DNA from: Syngnathus acus
Lineage: Eukaryota; Chordata; Actinopteri; Syngnathiformes; Syngnathidae
Assembly (NCBI RefSeq): GCF_901709675.1
Contig: NC_051106.1
Coordinates: 3,978,001 to 4,042,000 of the forward strand
Length of the DNA stretch: 64,000 nt
Reading direction: 5' to 3'
The translations under genes were made by a program, and so were the position numbers. Shown here one piece after another: positions 30,501 to 44,100 of this stretch; the first letter of the stretch is position 1, and each line of letters begins with the position of its first letter. The notes beneath the pieces are model-generated. The model had not been told where the DNA came from. It worked only from the letters and a program-made list of their open reading frames with translations, and searched no databases.

Positions 30501-30863
30501 TTGGTTTTATGTCAAACTCAAATGACTAGTTGGTTTAACTTACCAACAAACTGGCTGCGAAAATAATTTGGTAAGTGTTTCCCATCACGGTTATAGAAGG
30601 AATTGATAATTATGTCCAGTATCTTCTTTTGCTCAATACATCCCGAAACAGTAAGGAGCACAAACTCTTGACGCTGAGGCTCCATGTCCTGGAAAACATT
30701 TACAGTAAAGGTTTTTGGACTGAAATTCAACATGATCATATTGGCTTGCCTCCAGATCTTTTGAAGCATCTTCAATATAGTCGTCCAGATCCTTTTTGCT
30801 AGCTGGGAACTGATCAATCAGGACAACGGCCTTCTTGACAAGTGATCCATAGCTTTTTGCCAT
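27592..30863 (-). CDS. cfap99: CFAP99-like ciliary coiled-coil protein, tandem copy 2
   Basis: Fifteen exons close to 653 aa: 30863-30750, 30688-30544, 30452-30355, 30283-30177, 30104-29945, 29785-29705, 29628-29560, 29484-29398, 29332-29247, 29005-28801, 28710-28566, 28483-28335, 28269-28064, 27976-27778, 27702-27592. Intron positions and phases equal those of copy 1 throughout, and eight exons are identical in length. Shared blocks include VSGCIEQKKILDIIINSF, LTTWIETELSCIYESEFVK, MSHAELKERLNFMKDADMN and INWEQLEQSLEEYIERQD. Exon 1 uses a GC donor (GAG|GCAAGC), leaving a 61-bp intron. The tail is 16 residues longer than in copy 1. This copy is nearest zfyve28 and in divergent orientation to it, so it may be the ancestral position. 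A minus-strand AATAAA overlaps the stop codon (27591-27596). No frame break was seen, so both copies look functional. Confidence 0.8.
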
Positions 30864-32170
30864 TTTACGCCCAACACAAAGAGCTGCAAAAAATACGAGT
30901 GAGAAGTTCAATTAAACACGCGAAGTCAAACTATATTTACATTTAATACACGCGTGCTTTAAAAAATAAAACAAAAAAAGACAAGGATTTAAACGCCGTT
31001 AGTGTTCTTGTTTTCCTTGTTGTCGTGGTGACGGGTTGCGTAGCGACTATAATGTAAACAGATGAACCTTAAAACACGTGCATGGCAATTCTTTATCTTA
31101 CAGACGATTTAAAATGTTTGTGTTTTCACAGTATTATCCTTTCTCAAGTTTGACACATCGGATTTTGGATTAGCAAAGCTGTCAATATTTTGATCCTTTG
31201 TCCACGGTCATAACAATAATTACGTCATGTTTCATGACGTAAAGCCATGTGCTGCCTTCCATTACCATTGGAATTTACAATGCCAAAATTAACCTCAAAC
31301 ATGCCATTTCGCCCTGTTTAAACAAAGGAATTTATATGCAGGAGATAAGCCCCGATTTTATTTTCAGGAACGCGAGGTGACTTCACTTTACTGGGCTTTT
31401 AGGAGAGCAAAGCAGATTATTCAAAACGAGTTTTGACCACAGAGTCTCACAATATATCGTCTGTCTACCTAAATCTGGTTAAACTAATCTGATTTCCCTT
31501 GAGCCTACACTGTACACAAAAGCATTTTTTCGGATAATTTTCTCACATAAAGAAATGTATTTTATCCAGTTGGAAGAAAAAGAGTATGAATTTCACCGCA
31601 CTTCATCTAAAAACCTAAAACCAAACTCATTGTTCGCAAAATATCTATTTGAGCTGGTTCTCCAATCAAAAATGATTTCAGAAGTGATTGCCGTCATAAA
31701 TGAACGCATATGAAATAGGTTATAATCTAGGTTTTTGTGATTTCCGATGTTTCGAGATCAGTACGTGAACGCATCATTTCCTGTGAAAGTGGGAGGTGAA
31801 TGTTGTCAACGTGACTGTCAGCAAGTAACGTCGGACGTGCAGCGAGCGACGCAGACATCGGCCAGTGCACTCGCTGCTGGAAGCCCGAGACTTTGGAAGA
31901 GGCAGGACGGGGGATGACAAGCGACAAACCCCGTAGGACGAGAAAATGCGGAAATAAGTCGTTGTCTCTTTGGATCGTGACAGTCTTCCTTTTTAGCCAT
32001 TTTGTAGCATTAGAACAACTTACTGCACGTTTTTTTGTCTGATTTATTTTCCCGTATTTTAAGCCACCGTCGCTAGCTAGCTTAGCAGCCGAGCGAAGCT
32101 GTCAGGCATACAGGTACTGCCGGAGAAGCGGACGAGGGCTCGGTGACAAAAGGAAGGTGGCGAGGTAACG
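30864..32170. promoter_or_regulatory. Divergent promoter region between cfap99-like copy 2 and zfyve28
   Basis: The two start codons face away from each other across 1.3 kb. Close to the ciliary gene is an X-box match (31019-31032). The part next to zfyve28 (about 31800-32170) is CpG-rich and probably its 5' leader. The middle (31100-31780) is AT-rich and shows nothing recognisable. Confidence 0.55.
31019..31032 (-). promoter_or_regulatory. RFX X-box motif upstream of cfap99-like copy 2
   Basis: On the minus strand it reads GTCACC-AC-GACAAC, fitting the RYYNYY-N(1-3)-RRNRAC consensus at every fixed position. It lies about 155 bp upstream of the ATG. RFX factors drive ciliary genes through such sites in animals; binding here is inferred. 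Confidence 0.5.
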
Positions 32171-35100
32171 ATGAACCGCTTTCGAAAGTGGCTCTACAAG
32201 CCCAAGGTAAGTCCCCTGGAATCCACACGTCATGTCAGCAAATTGTTTAAGCCATTTTGTTTGTATTTCATGGGCGGCAGTAGGCAGCGGCAATTGGGCT
32301 GCTTCGGTTCGGTTCGGTTCGGTTCTGCTGGCCCGCAACATCGGCTTGCATCTGCTAATGTTAGCCTGCCGGCCGGCTCTTGATTCTTCACGTTGACACA
32401 TGCAGCCAAGCTGATCCCCCTTACCCCCGCCCCCCTTTTTGTTTTTGTTGACCCCTTTTGTTCGAGACCCACGCTGGGAAAAACATGTTTGCGCGAAAGC
32501 CCAATTCCCACAATGCACATAACACACGCACACTTTTTTATTGTCACGGTTATTACTGCACTCCGATTGTTGACACTGCTGCTTTGAATCCATTTCGGAC
32601 AGGCTTGTGCAAACTTGTGCTCAAGGGCTACTTTAGATTGTATTTGGAAGTGGGGTGAAAGGGTTAAATTGAATGTTAGAATAAAAAGATGAAAAAAATG
32701 TAGATATATTCATTGATAAATATGATAGAAAAAAGTATATTCATTCATTGATGGGGTGAAAATAAACATTCACAAAGTAATACAGATAATAAAATTCACT
32801 ATATTTTTAGTAATTGTAATTTACCAATCACTTAATAAAATGCACTGATAAATGTTTAAATTGTTTTGATTTACTTCCTTAAAATTGTTGACATAAATCC
32901 AGCAGAGTGCTTAGCACAGCTTTTCTGAGATGCAAACTTCGGCCTAGCCCTTAATGTGAATGGACTAGTGTCTAGTCCAGAGTGTGTCCCAACTCTTTCC
33001 CAAAGTCAACTGAGGTCGGTTCGAGCTCACCCATGAGGACAAGGGCTATAGAAAATGGATCATGAGGAAACAGTCTCCAAATAGTCAAGATATTGTGTGC
33101 TTTTGGTGTAAATGAATGATCACCTAAGCATAAAGTTGATGACGACGTCCTCATTGGTTTAATGAGTAATTTGGTGGATTTCATTTTTGCCTTGATGGGC
33201 TCAGCTTTGGTCACATTTGTACTTGTGAGAAGCCTCCGCTCTACTTAATCTGCTGCTGTCAGGTCCAGTCATTTCTTTTGGAGTCAGGAGTTCTTGGATT
33301 TGCTGTAATTCTTCAGATCATGCAAGCAGAGCAGGTCACGGGTACCTTGTTAAGAATTCCAACTGCAGCACTTTTGATAAGTGGAAGGACTTTTTTTCCT
33401 TTTGTTTTTTTCAGCTTTTAGGTGTAAGGAATGTGAAGTACTTAATGCAACCCGTAGAGGTATGTTGTGGGTATCAATAATTTTGATGTGCTGCATCATC
33501 ACTATACGTTATGTTTTTCCCAGAGTTAAAGCAGAGTGTGTTCCTTAGCCAGAGGTCGATTAAGAATGATCTATGTGGTCTGCCGCTCGACAGTAATTCT
33601 GTATGTGTTCTATTTATAGGGACCACTGTGTGCATAATTGTCCTATTGAAAGTCTTGTAACTGTACATTATTGTAATGCACCCCCCTTCTGGAGCACCCG
33701 GGAACATTTGCATAAAACTATTAAACGAAACAAATTGGTTAAACTTGTTTTACCTGATATATAAAAAAAAGAGTAATAAAAAAAAAACGCAAGCTTAAGT
33801 TATGCTGTGAACTCTCCACTCAAATTCTCAGCATACATTAAAATTCATTTTATTATTTCTGCACAGTAAATTGGCATAAGAGCTGCTCCTAAAAGGTTCT
33901 CAGTGCGCCATAATGTTGATAATTTGTGGTCTGCAGCTCTTTGTGTGATGTGTTCCTTATAATCCCTGACGTTGAACACAGTCTTTGTTTGAATTTCAAA
34001 GCAACAGACCTGATCAGCAGATATTGATCGCTTCTAATGTCATAATTTGCCAATCGATCAGTGACGTCTTTTCAGCTAAGTCACTGTAAGAATTACCTTG
34101 ATCATCTGCGGGTTTCCAGCAACCTGTTTTCCTTCAATGTGAGTGAAAAACAAAGCGCTAAAAGCCTCAGTAATTATACGGGCCAGTATGACGAGACAAC
34201 CGCAGTAAAGAAAAGCTGGAAGAGAAAAAGATAAACCTGTTCTGCTTTTTTTATCTCTTAGCGACAAAGTGTTACTTGACAATCGGTCCCCACCTGCTTA
34301 TAATTGTTGTGACATTTATGATCAAAACGCTGTGTATCATTTTCATTAACAATATGACATTTATTATTGAACTTTTTGGATAATGGATGGATTATTGAGA
34401 AGTGTTGCATCAGCATGCAGTCACTGGCTTAACCTGGAAGCAGAAAAGTGTACTGCTGCCGTATATCTATCAATACGTCAGTGACTTGCCTATTTCCCAG
34501 TGAATGATAACGAGAGTGTGACAAAGCTAAAATCTGTTGGCTTGGTTCCCTTTGTCCCACAGAGGTACAGGAGACAAACTCATCTCTTATCAGTGTGTTG
34601 GGATCATTGCCCTGGACTTTTACGATCACCATGAAATGCAATGAATGTACTGGTAAAATTCCACTATCGGAAATTTTCATTTGTGTAAGTGTAAAAAAAA
34701 GCAATAATGTTTTTTTTTAAGGACGTTATATAAAAACTGGTTATTAAGTCGAGTCAAATTTATTTATATAGCTCTTAATCACAATCACGATGGCTGATGT
34801 TCAACTCCAATCTTGTAGGTGGCGCTAATGTGAGAATATTTTGTCTCTTGTTTTTTGGATTGTTTTTCTCATTGAGTGAACTATAAAAATATAAACTGAC
34901 AAATTAGACTTTGATTTTGATGGAGGTCATCGTTTATTAATCCCACTCACCCCATTTCCCAAATTCCTGTTTGACATCGTGTTGTAGCACCATCTATTGG
35001 TGGGAAGTTGATACTGCAAGACTTTCCTTGTTGGGGCACTTCTAGTCAGGTGTCGCTGCAGCGATCATATATTTTGCATACTTTTTTACACCGGATGTCC

Positions 35101-38100
35101 TTTATGATGCATGCATGCAAAGAATGTGAAAATGAACTCAGCAGGGAGCCAATGAAGCGAAACCAAAATTGGCTCCAAGTGAAAAAAGTGAGGGCAGACG
35201 AAGCAATTAGCAATTAGCATCTCTCTGCAGAGGAGTGTCTGTAAATTGGCACACAGTCGTCGGAGGAGGGAACAGCAAACTGCTGAGCACTTGCTTCATA
35301 GTATGCCCGCTTTCTGTGATGCTTTGCGGAGGCCTCATTCTGCTCAACCGCTAGCCGTGCAGTAATTGATTTCGTGTCACTTTCCTGAATTTAGGGCGCT
35401 GACCCTTGGTCAGAGGAGATGGAAGACTTTTAATTCATTGCAGGCTTCTGAGCTAGGTGTGGGGAAACAATGATTGAAGGGAAGTGGCCGTGGAGAATGG
35501 AAGGGAGACAGAAAGGCTGCTGTCATTGGCGGTAATTAGTCGAGCGTGCTAATCAAAGGCGTTTTTTTTGTTCTGCTCTTCAATGTCATGAACATCAAGA
35601 AGCGTTAACCTTTTTTCTAACATCAATGTTGAGTGGTGCAGGACAGAATAGTGTTAATTGTTCACAGTGAGTTATTGTCTACTATCACAAAAACATCTAA
35701 GATGTGCTTTTTCTGGCCAGTTAGAATCAAAAAGATGCGTGCCGCTGCAAGCTCTTAGGTCACGGCTGTCGCTCCGTGTCATTTGCAGCAGCCTGTTCAG
35801 TGTCTTCGCTCTGTCACTGTTTATAACCGCCAAAGGGACGTGGACAGATTTGGGCTCCATATGAGCCATGCACATCCTCCAAGATGGCAGAGTGGCCGGA
35901 GGTCATTCTCACACGAAACTAAATCACGGCAGTGTATAGGTGCATTTGGCTGGATTGTAATCAGATGCAGAATGCTACTGACCTAATGTCTTCTCGTTGT
36001 TAGCATAGCCTAGCCTCAAATAGCGAGTTTGTAACTCCAAAATAGGCCAACGTTTATATATAGTAGATGAAAAGTGTCAACATCTGCTCCAACTGATAAA
36101 TTCATCAGATTTCTTATCACTTTCCTGAAGCACCAGAAACACTTTAAACAACTTTATGATCTATAAACACAATTTGATATCTAAACCACACAGGTTCTCA
36201 CTGATGTTAGGTTGGCATCTATTTTCCTACTTTGGGGACTTGTCTTTCTACAAACGCAACTTCTCGATTGTAGCTGCAAAACAGCCAATTCTGGATTGTA
36301 TAACCAGATTATTTGTTGCGTAAGAGGTTCCATTGGGATGCTGGCAAACAGGGTGTCACATGACACCCATGAACAGTCAGGGGACCCGAGATGGGGATAC
36401 GCCTTTAACTGGTGGACGCCAGACACATACAGAGGTCACTGCCTAGTCCAAATGTCACATTAGGATACTCTGCATCAAAGAGGCGCAGATTAAGCCATCA
36501 TTCCAGACGGCTGGATCGCTCTTGAGTTAATCGACTGAGATAAGTCTAGTTGTCTGATGTAGATCCAAATCTTCATCGTGCCGATAAGAATAGATTTGAA
36601 CGGTAGTGATATTCCCGAGCACTCTATAGTTAGAAAAAACAAATGCGGATCAGGCAACAGCTGTGAGGCAATCATGACTGAAAAACGTTACATTCGAATA
36701 AAAACTACGCTATTTCGTTTGTGTCCAAAGCCCCATTGGCTCACTTTTGCTTTCAACACGGAATCCTAAATAATACACGAGTTGATGAATCAGCGTCCCC
36801 TTAAAACATTTGCATGGGATCCTTGGTAGGCAGCCAGAATGCAGCAAAAGGGGATTCAAATAGAATACGGAGGGTGTCTTTTTTCATACCCTTAAGTGGG
36901 TTCAATGTGCACACGCCGGTGGCGCCGCATCGGTGATATTCAAGTGTCTGGTAGTTCTCATCGGCTGCACGCTTTGAATGGAAATGAAGTGTAGAATTTG
37001 AAGACCTTGGAGAGAGCAGAGATGACGAAAAAAATGCTGATGCTGCACAGTAGCAAGCGCTCAATGTGAGCAGACAATAGCCGTTTAGTAATTTATGTGT
37101 CACAAAACAGCAGGAAGTACGCAATTCTCGTGCATTGCATTGCTTTGAAATTATTTTGGAAGCACTGCGGATTGCGTCATCTTCCGAGCAGTCGACTGCG
37201 GGAGTATCACAGGCGTATGTCACACCGCAAAAGGATGAGATGAGAGTCTACTGAATCACGTCCTCACTTAATGCAAGGTAGAGCTGTCATTGATAGCGAT
37301 GATGTAAGTTCTGGAGTCCTTTCAGAACCTATGCGGGGAAAAAAATAAATCATCATAAAAAGGTGACCCAGAAAAATCTTCTTTGTCCACATGATCACGG
37401 ATTTATGTCACGTGAAGTGGAAACGAAGCGTACAGTTTCACCAAACTGAACAAGAAGGACTTTGTGTTTTGGCAATAGCCAAAATGCGTAGGCAAGAGGG
37501 CACAAGCTGCATCAGTGACTTTCATTATAGTGACATCACTCGGGTGTAACCCACAAAGAATTCCACACGGAATGTAACACAATGAACAGAGTAAAATAAT
37601 TATTCTGGCATGTGGGTGTTTCTTTATGGAGAAAGTTCATCATGGTTTACAACTTTGTACTGTCTCAATGATTATTATTGAAACACAATATTACAAGTCA
37701 TAGAAATTGTTTACCCTCTCCAACCTTTGCGGAATCCTTTTTAATTCACTTTATTTTATAGGTGAAGCAACGAAATTGTCCAAGTTCCAGTGCATCTTGA
37801 ACACTGCAGCTTACTTCGTTCTGCCCATGATGCCGTGCCCCAGGAATGTTCCCTCTTGTATGAGGAATGCAGCTGGAGGAGGTTTTAGGATGACATCTAT
37901 TTCAAACACCTCTTTTTTTTTTCTCTCTTCACTGCACACTGGCCTATATAGTACTTCAGAAAAAAAAGGATCTTTTGACTTGCTCCTTCTGCTCCGTGGT
38001 CACCGTGACATTTGTGTCACAGACCCTCCCATTGTTATCAAGTGTCATCAACCGAAGCCTGCCTACTGGTAACTAGTGATATAATATTAGGTATGCATCA

Positions 38101-41100
38101 CGACCCAAGCGCAATTATGCCACTTTGAAAATTATTCTCCAAGTCTTGTATGTATTTCTTCTAGCAGTACTGATGCGACAAGCATCCCTGCTGCAGCTCT
38201 GTATACCCTCCTCGTTGCTTCTTTCATTATTAATGAGCGTGAGTGAGGCAACAGCGTTGTGTATCATATTCAGGGAGAAGGTCCACAAGGGAGCGGAATA
38301 GCAGATCACGCAACAGGAAGAGCCTTGCAAACTTGAGGAGGGAAAGCACCTGTGAGAGATTTCTCCCAATTCAGTCATTCTAATATTCCATTTGATGCCA
38401 TCAAAAACACTTTGACTGCACCGCAGACACAAAGACAAGTAGTCGGCTGCCCTTTTAGCGCCTGAGCTGCTGCGCTATCATTTGGTTTCTCGCCGTGTGT
38501 GTGAGACGATGCGTGTCGGCATGTGGTCGCCATTTTCACATCCATTAACCTTTCCATCTATCTGAGCTCTCCCTTGATTCTGTGTCTGCGTGTGAATAGA
38601 TTGTCTTTTGTACTCAGAATGTGAGCAGATCTATGCGATACGATATTTCCTTGGAATTACAAGCACAGCGAAGTGATTCTTTTTTTTTTTGCCTATCTTG
38701 TACAATGTGTGTCACTCAACCAATGCACTGTTTGCCTCCACTGTGCTGTTGGTCCCAACTCCTCCAATGCATGCTGGCAGATTATGACACAAATGCGCTA
38801 CCAGGGTTAGACTCACTAATTACTCCTACTCTTCTGGGAGCTTTCACTGTATTAAAGCAGGCATATCATGCAAAATCAAATTTCTTGAGCTCTTAGCCAT
38901 GTTTAAATGCTAATTCCTCACCAAAACACCCCAAAGTGTTTTTCCCCCCCCCTTCATTCACTCATCTTGAAGCATTCTTGTTCATTTTTCCTCTCTATTC
39001 ACAAGCCCTGCCTGATCCAAAAAAAACAGCCTGATTGGTCTTAACATTGTGATGTCACAAAGTGAGGAAGTGAGGGTTAGAAAAATAGCTACCAAATAAG
39101 TTATATTTGAGAAGAAATAAGTACCAAAGGTAATATTCTAGTAAATATAGTCATATATACATATGCCTATAGTTGACTGTGAAAAGCCTAAAATAGCATG
39201 ATACAGCTCCTTTTATCTCACGCAGTGACAATGAATACAAAATATGTCATTTCCATCACCCTAAAAAAACAACAACCGGGAAATACTTTGACATGTGTTG
39301 TCTAGGATTTGCACACGAGCTACAAAACAACTATATATAACTCCCATACATCCCTTGTATTCATCCTGTGTTCAGACAAAGAATGGAATTACCCGTTAAT
39401 AGCCAATGCATCATTTGCCAATTAGCACATAGCCCAGTTCTTCTGAAAAATAAACAAATGTGTCTTTATCTAACGCTAGTTATTTATGGAGCAAACCTAT
39501 TAACGGTGGTGGAGGCAGACAGCAGCTCTTCTGTCAGAACTCAAATGTGAAGAATTGATGCACTGGATGCTAAATCATAATTTTAATATGGTGGAAAGAC
39601 CCAAATGGGAGAGATATAATGTCTACGCAAACTGGCTCCCATCCCAAACAGCTTAGGTCAGTAACTCGGTGTGATTCTTTACAGAGGACGGACCCGCAGC
39701 TTCTGGCCCAGTTCTATTACGCGGATGATGAGCTGAACCAGGTGGCTGCTGAACTGGACAGCCTCGATGGAAGGAAGGACCCCCAAAGATGTACGCTGCT
39801 CGTCAACCAGTTCCGCTCCTGCCAGGTGAGATGGGAAGATGGTGGATGTCTTTGTTGATTTTTTTTTTTTTTTCTCATAATCAAGCAGCCCTAATTCGTA
39901 CTACACAAACCACCAGGGCTAGACATTTGTTTTTTCCGACAATCTGTAAATATAGACATGACACTTATCAGCCTTAGTCTAAAAATTGGCATGGTAGTCT
40001 TATTGTTATTACCTTATCTAGGTCAAGTTTCCACATGAAGCACTTTGAGCTGATAAGGTGCGATAAGTACAGGTTTGTGAGTGTGTAAGGGAACGTATGT
40101 CAGGAACGGGGTGGAGGAATGGAGCGAGGACGACCAAATGCAGCTTGGACCAGGGTTTATTGCAGAAACCAAAGGACAAACCCGGCAAACTGATGTGACT
40201 AAGCAAAACCAAAAGGACAGACCGCCAAAGCGTGAAACAAAAGACAGGAACAAAACAAACCGCGTGACAGTGAGACATGCATGGTCCGCACATCTCGTGC
40301 AGGGTAATCAGACGAACTGACAACTACTGGCAGAACACAGCAAAACTGGGGTCGAGGCATGACAACGTACTTGTTTTTATCAGTCATGTGTTTTGTTAAT
40401 GAATGTCCAAGAGTGGCTTCTTCAGGGAGCGGCAGCATTTTGTGTCGGCGTTACTGTGCATTGTTTAATCCTGATAGAGGTGATGGTTGGAGTCGTTTTT
40501 GTGCAGTCGGGTGCTTGGAGGGCAAGGTTGTTTGTGAGTGCTGGATGCCATGCTGAGAAAGCTGCGGGTGGTATTGGGAGGTCGTCATGTGACCTGTTGT
40601 GCTTCAGCAACCCTCCCAGCGCCGCTGCTCACCGGGCTGTGCTTAATAAGGTCACCACTTGACCCCCGACTGTTCTTTTACCTTCGTCGGTGTGCTTATT
40701 TTTGTTTTGCTGCAGCGCTGTTTATATAATTTTGCGTGGTCTTATAAGTTACACTGATTTTTTTATTTTCCTCAAATGTTCTTCCTGAAAGCTTTTGAGG
40801 ATTAAAATTAGGCAGTGATACCCAACAGCCTGGTGCTCCATTAATAGCGGATGAGCCCACTCGGGCCAACAATTTACATTTGAACCAGGCACTGCAGCTA
40901 TCGGCTACTATTCGCGGTCCTCCCCGGGGGCCTCTGGCATGCTGCTTATGTTATGTCAGCCTGAGCCCTCTACAATGTTGGTGTGTTTATATTTTGGATG
41001 GAATGAATCGGCAAAAGAGGATAAACAGATGGTCCTCGAGATGGTTATCGGCAGTGTCCCCTGCTAATAGAAGCTTACACGTAGACCAACAGCTCCAAAC

Positions 41101-44100
41101 TGTAAAAAGACTCAACGGTCAAGCTTTCCATCTTTTAATCTTCCTCCTGCGAGCATGCAGAGAAAGACGCGGTGCTGCGCCTGACAAGATTACAGTGCAC
41201 AGTGCCGCTACAGTTGAGTGAAAAGCTCATTGTAAGTCATTGTTATGGCTCTTGTACATGCCAGCGGCACATAAGCTCTTGATTAGCTCTCGTGATGTGT
41301 GACACACTATTTTCGCAGCTTGAATTACGGGCCTCGTTTTAGTGTTTTTTATTGAACGCCAGCGACCCTAATGGTGCAATACTCTCCTCAAAGTGCCTTC
41401 ATTTCCTTCCTAATCAATGATCACCAATGGGGAATGTTATTAGCACTCATGTTTGCTTCATTGTGCTTTTGTGACGGCGTGACTCTGCAGGACAATGTGC
41501 TGAACATCATCAATCAGATTATGGAAGAATGTATTCCCTGTGACCGAGCCAACAGAGACTTCAGTGTCAAGTTCCCCGAGGAGATTCGTCATGACAACTT
41601 GGCGGGGCAGCTCTGGTTTGGAGCAGAGGTATACACTAATTCCCTCAGCATCAGTCTGGAGAAAAACAAGTCTCCGTCCATCAAGACTGTAAAAATGACG
41701 AAGAAAGGTTTCATGTGATGTCCCCGCTCTTGTGCAGTGTTTAGCTGCAGGTTCCATCATCATGAACAGGGAGATAGAAAGTATCGCAATGAGACCCTTG
41801 GCAAAGGACCTAACTCGAAGCCTGGAGGAGGTCCGCAACATCACCCGAGACCAAGCCCTGCGAGACCTCAATTTCTACACGGACCGCATGAAGGATGCAC
41901 TGCGACATTTCGACAGCCTTTTTGCTGAGTTTGAACTCAGGTAAATTAGGTGCAGACCTTCTTGGAGAGCATAGCGCAAATAATAATTCACATTGGGCAA
42001 CAACAAACTCAACTGCAAATGTCATCGTTTCCCTTTCTTGCATTGCAGCTATGTGTCAGCCATGGTGCCTGTCAAGTCTCCCAAAGAATACTACGTCCAG
42101 CAGGAGGTGATTGTTCTCTTCTGTGAGACGGTGGAAAGGTGAATTACCCAAGCAGTGGTTGATGCAACACTTTGAGAAGAACAAAGTACTGATCTTTATT
42201 TTATTTTTTTTCTGTCCCAGGGCGCTCAGTTTGGGCTACCTCACTCAAGACATGATTGATGACTATGAGCCTGCGTTGATGTTTACAATTCCCAGACTAG
42301 CCATTGTATGGTAAGTGTTGCCCGTCCTCACCAGTCCTTCTCCTTCCTTTCACTCCTCATAAAGGATCTTGAATCTATTTTTAGTGGGTTGGTCGTGTAC
42401 TCAGAGGGACCTCTCGACCTTGACCGAAAAGCAGAGGACATGTCTGAGCTCTTTCGCCCTTTTCGTACTTTGCTGAAGAAAATCAGGTACAGTTAGAGTG
42501 CCCTCATACCTTTTGGTTCTTTACCACCTAAATCATGGTGTGATGATGTTTTCTCACCTTTTCAGAGACCTGCTGCAGACTCTGACGGAGGAAGAGTTAC
42601 TGATGCTGGAGAGGAACCTCTGTATCTCTCAGGATGGCGAGTTAGCCACAGGCCAGGAGGAGGCCACAAGCAAGACACCAGCACCTAAACCGGAGAACCA
42701 GTCCTCCTCCAGCCCTGCTAATGTCACCTCCGACGCGGCTGGTGATGAGGAGCAAAAGCATTTGTCTCTGTTTGTTTGTCCCAGCCATGAGGAGGAGTTG
42801 GCAGAAGTGGAAAAAGGCTGGGAGGAGGTGGAATCCGAGAAAGGGGAGCAGGCTGAAGACTTGCAGTGTGAGGAAGCAGAAGAGGCTGAACTTGCTTGTT
42901 CCATGCAATATGATGAGGAAGAACTGGAGCAGCTCAACATGATGGTGTACCGAGTCGGAGACGAGATGTCAACTCTGCTGTCACCTCCGAGCCAGGGCCA
43001 GTCCCCGGCTCGCCGTCCCAATAAAGGCGAGGTGGGAGGAGCCAGCGGGCCTTCCAGCACTGAGGTCTCCCCTCTCAGGTTACAGAGGGGCAGAGGAAAA
43101 ACAGGTATCTATTTAGAAGAAGAAGACCGAGTCTTCTTCATGGAAGATCTGGACCCATCAGGAGACGGCGTTCCCAGCATCTCAAGAGAAGTCCGTAGTT
43201 GTGTCGCCTCGCCTTCTAAAACCCCCAAATCCGCTCATCCGTTGCAACGTAGTCCGGGCGTGCGGTCGGACGCCGTTTGCAACGGTTGGCTCCCGGAAGG
43301 ACCTTCAGAGCAGCCGTGTCTTCAACCACGCACTAAGTGTCTCAATGCAATGCGCGCCGCATCGCGCACATCTGCTCCCAGCTCCGAAGCGCTGCCTTAC
43401 ACCAACGGCTGGGAGATGGGCTTAGAGGGCACCGTGAATGAAACCGCAGAGGTCATTGCCCATCGTATGGGCGGCATGAAACTCTCGGCCACGGTCATCT
43501 TCAACCCTCGCTCCCCCAGCTTGACGGAGCTGGCGGTGGACAAGATGCTGCGGCCCTCTCCCTCCGAGATTGAACCTTGTGGTCCGCTGGTGGCCACTCA
43601 CTGCTTGCTTAACTCTTGCGTCTGCTGCGGGAGCTGTGAGGACGCCCGCGAGGACGCCATCACCTCTGAGACCGCAGGCCTCGGCCTAGGCCTCACTCTA
43701 AGAACAGATAAGCACTGTAAAACCACAACCCCCGGCGCTGTCATCCAGTCCTCGGCTTGCCGGCTGCCCCCGCGAAGCCGCGATTGCTTCGGCAGAAGAG
43801 AACTTTGCCAGCTGTCTCACACTTCAGCTCGCTGCTTGAACCAACCCCTGGAAGAGGAAGGGAGAGCTGAATTATGCGAGAAGAACCTGGTCGTCGAGCC
43901 ACTACCGGGACATCACACTCAGAACTGTGGCAACGACATTGTGGATGAGCCTTCGACATGCGACTCGCAGGAGACGACTGAAACGAGGCAACACCCAACT
44001 GGAGGTCCGTTGAGGGACAAGGACGAGCAAGGAATGAAGGAATCCAAGAGGGAGAGCAAAGAGGAGAACTGGAAGGGCTCCAGGTAAGTTATCATTTGCA

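Larger units (their letters stand above)
32207..39684 (+). other. zfyve28: zfyve28 intron 1 (7.5 kb)
   Basis: No convincing exon was found. It includes a (TTCGG)n pentanucleotide run (32302-32325) and a dispersed-repeat phrase at about 34741-34790 (GTCAAATTTATTTATATAGC). The mixed, non-repetitive composition from 35000 to 38600 could hide conserved regulatory elements, but that cannot be judged without cross-species alignment. Confidence 0.5.

Noticed and set aside
42629-43060. 143-codon minus-strand frame rich in Ser
   Set aside because: Antisense shadow of the acidic zfyve28 exon; GAG/GAA codons read backwards as Ser/Leu-rich.
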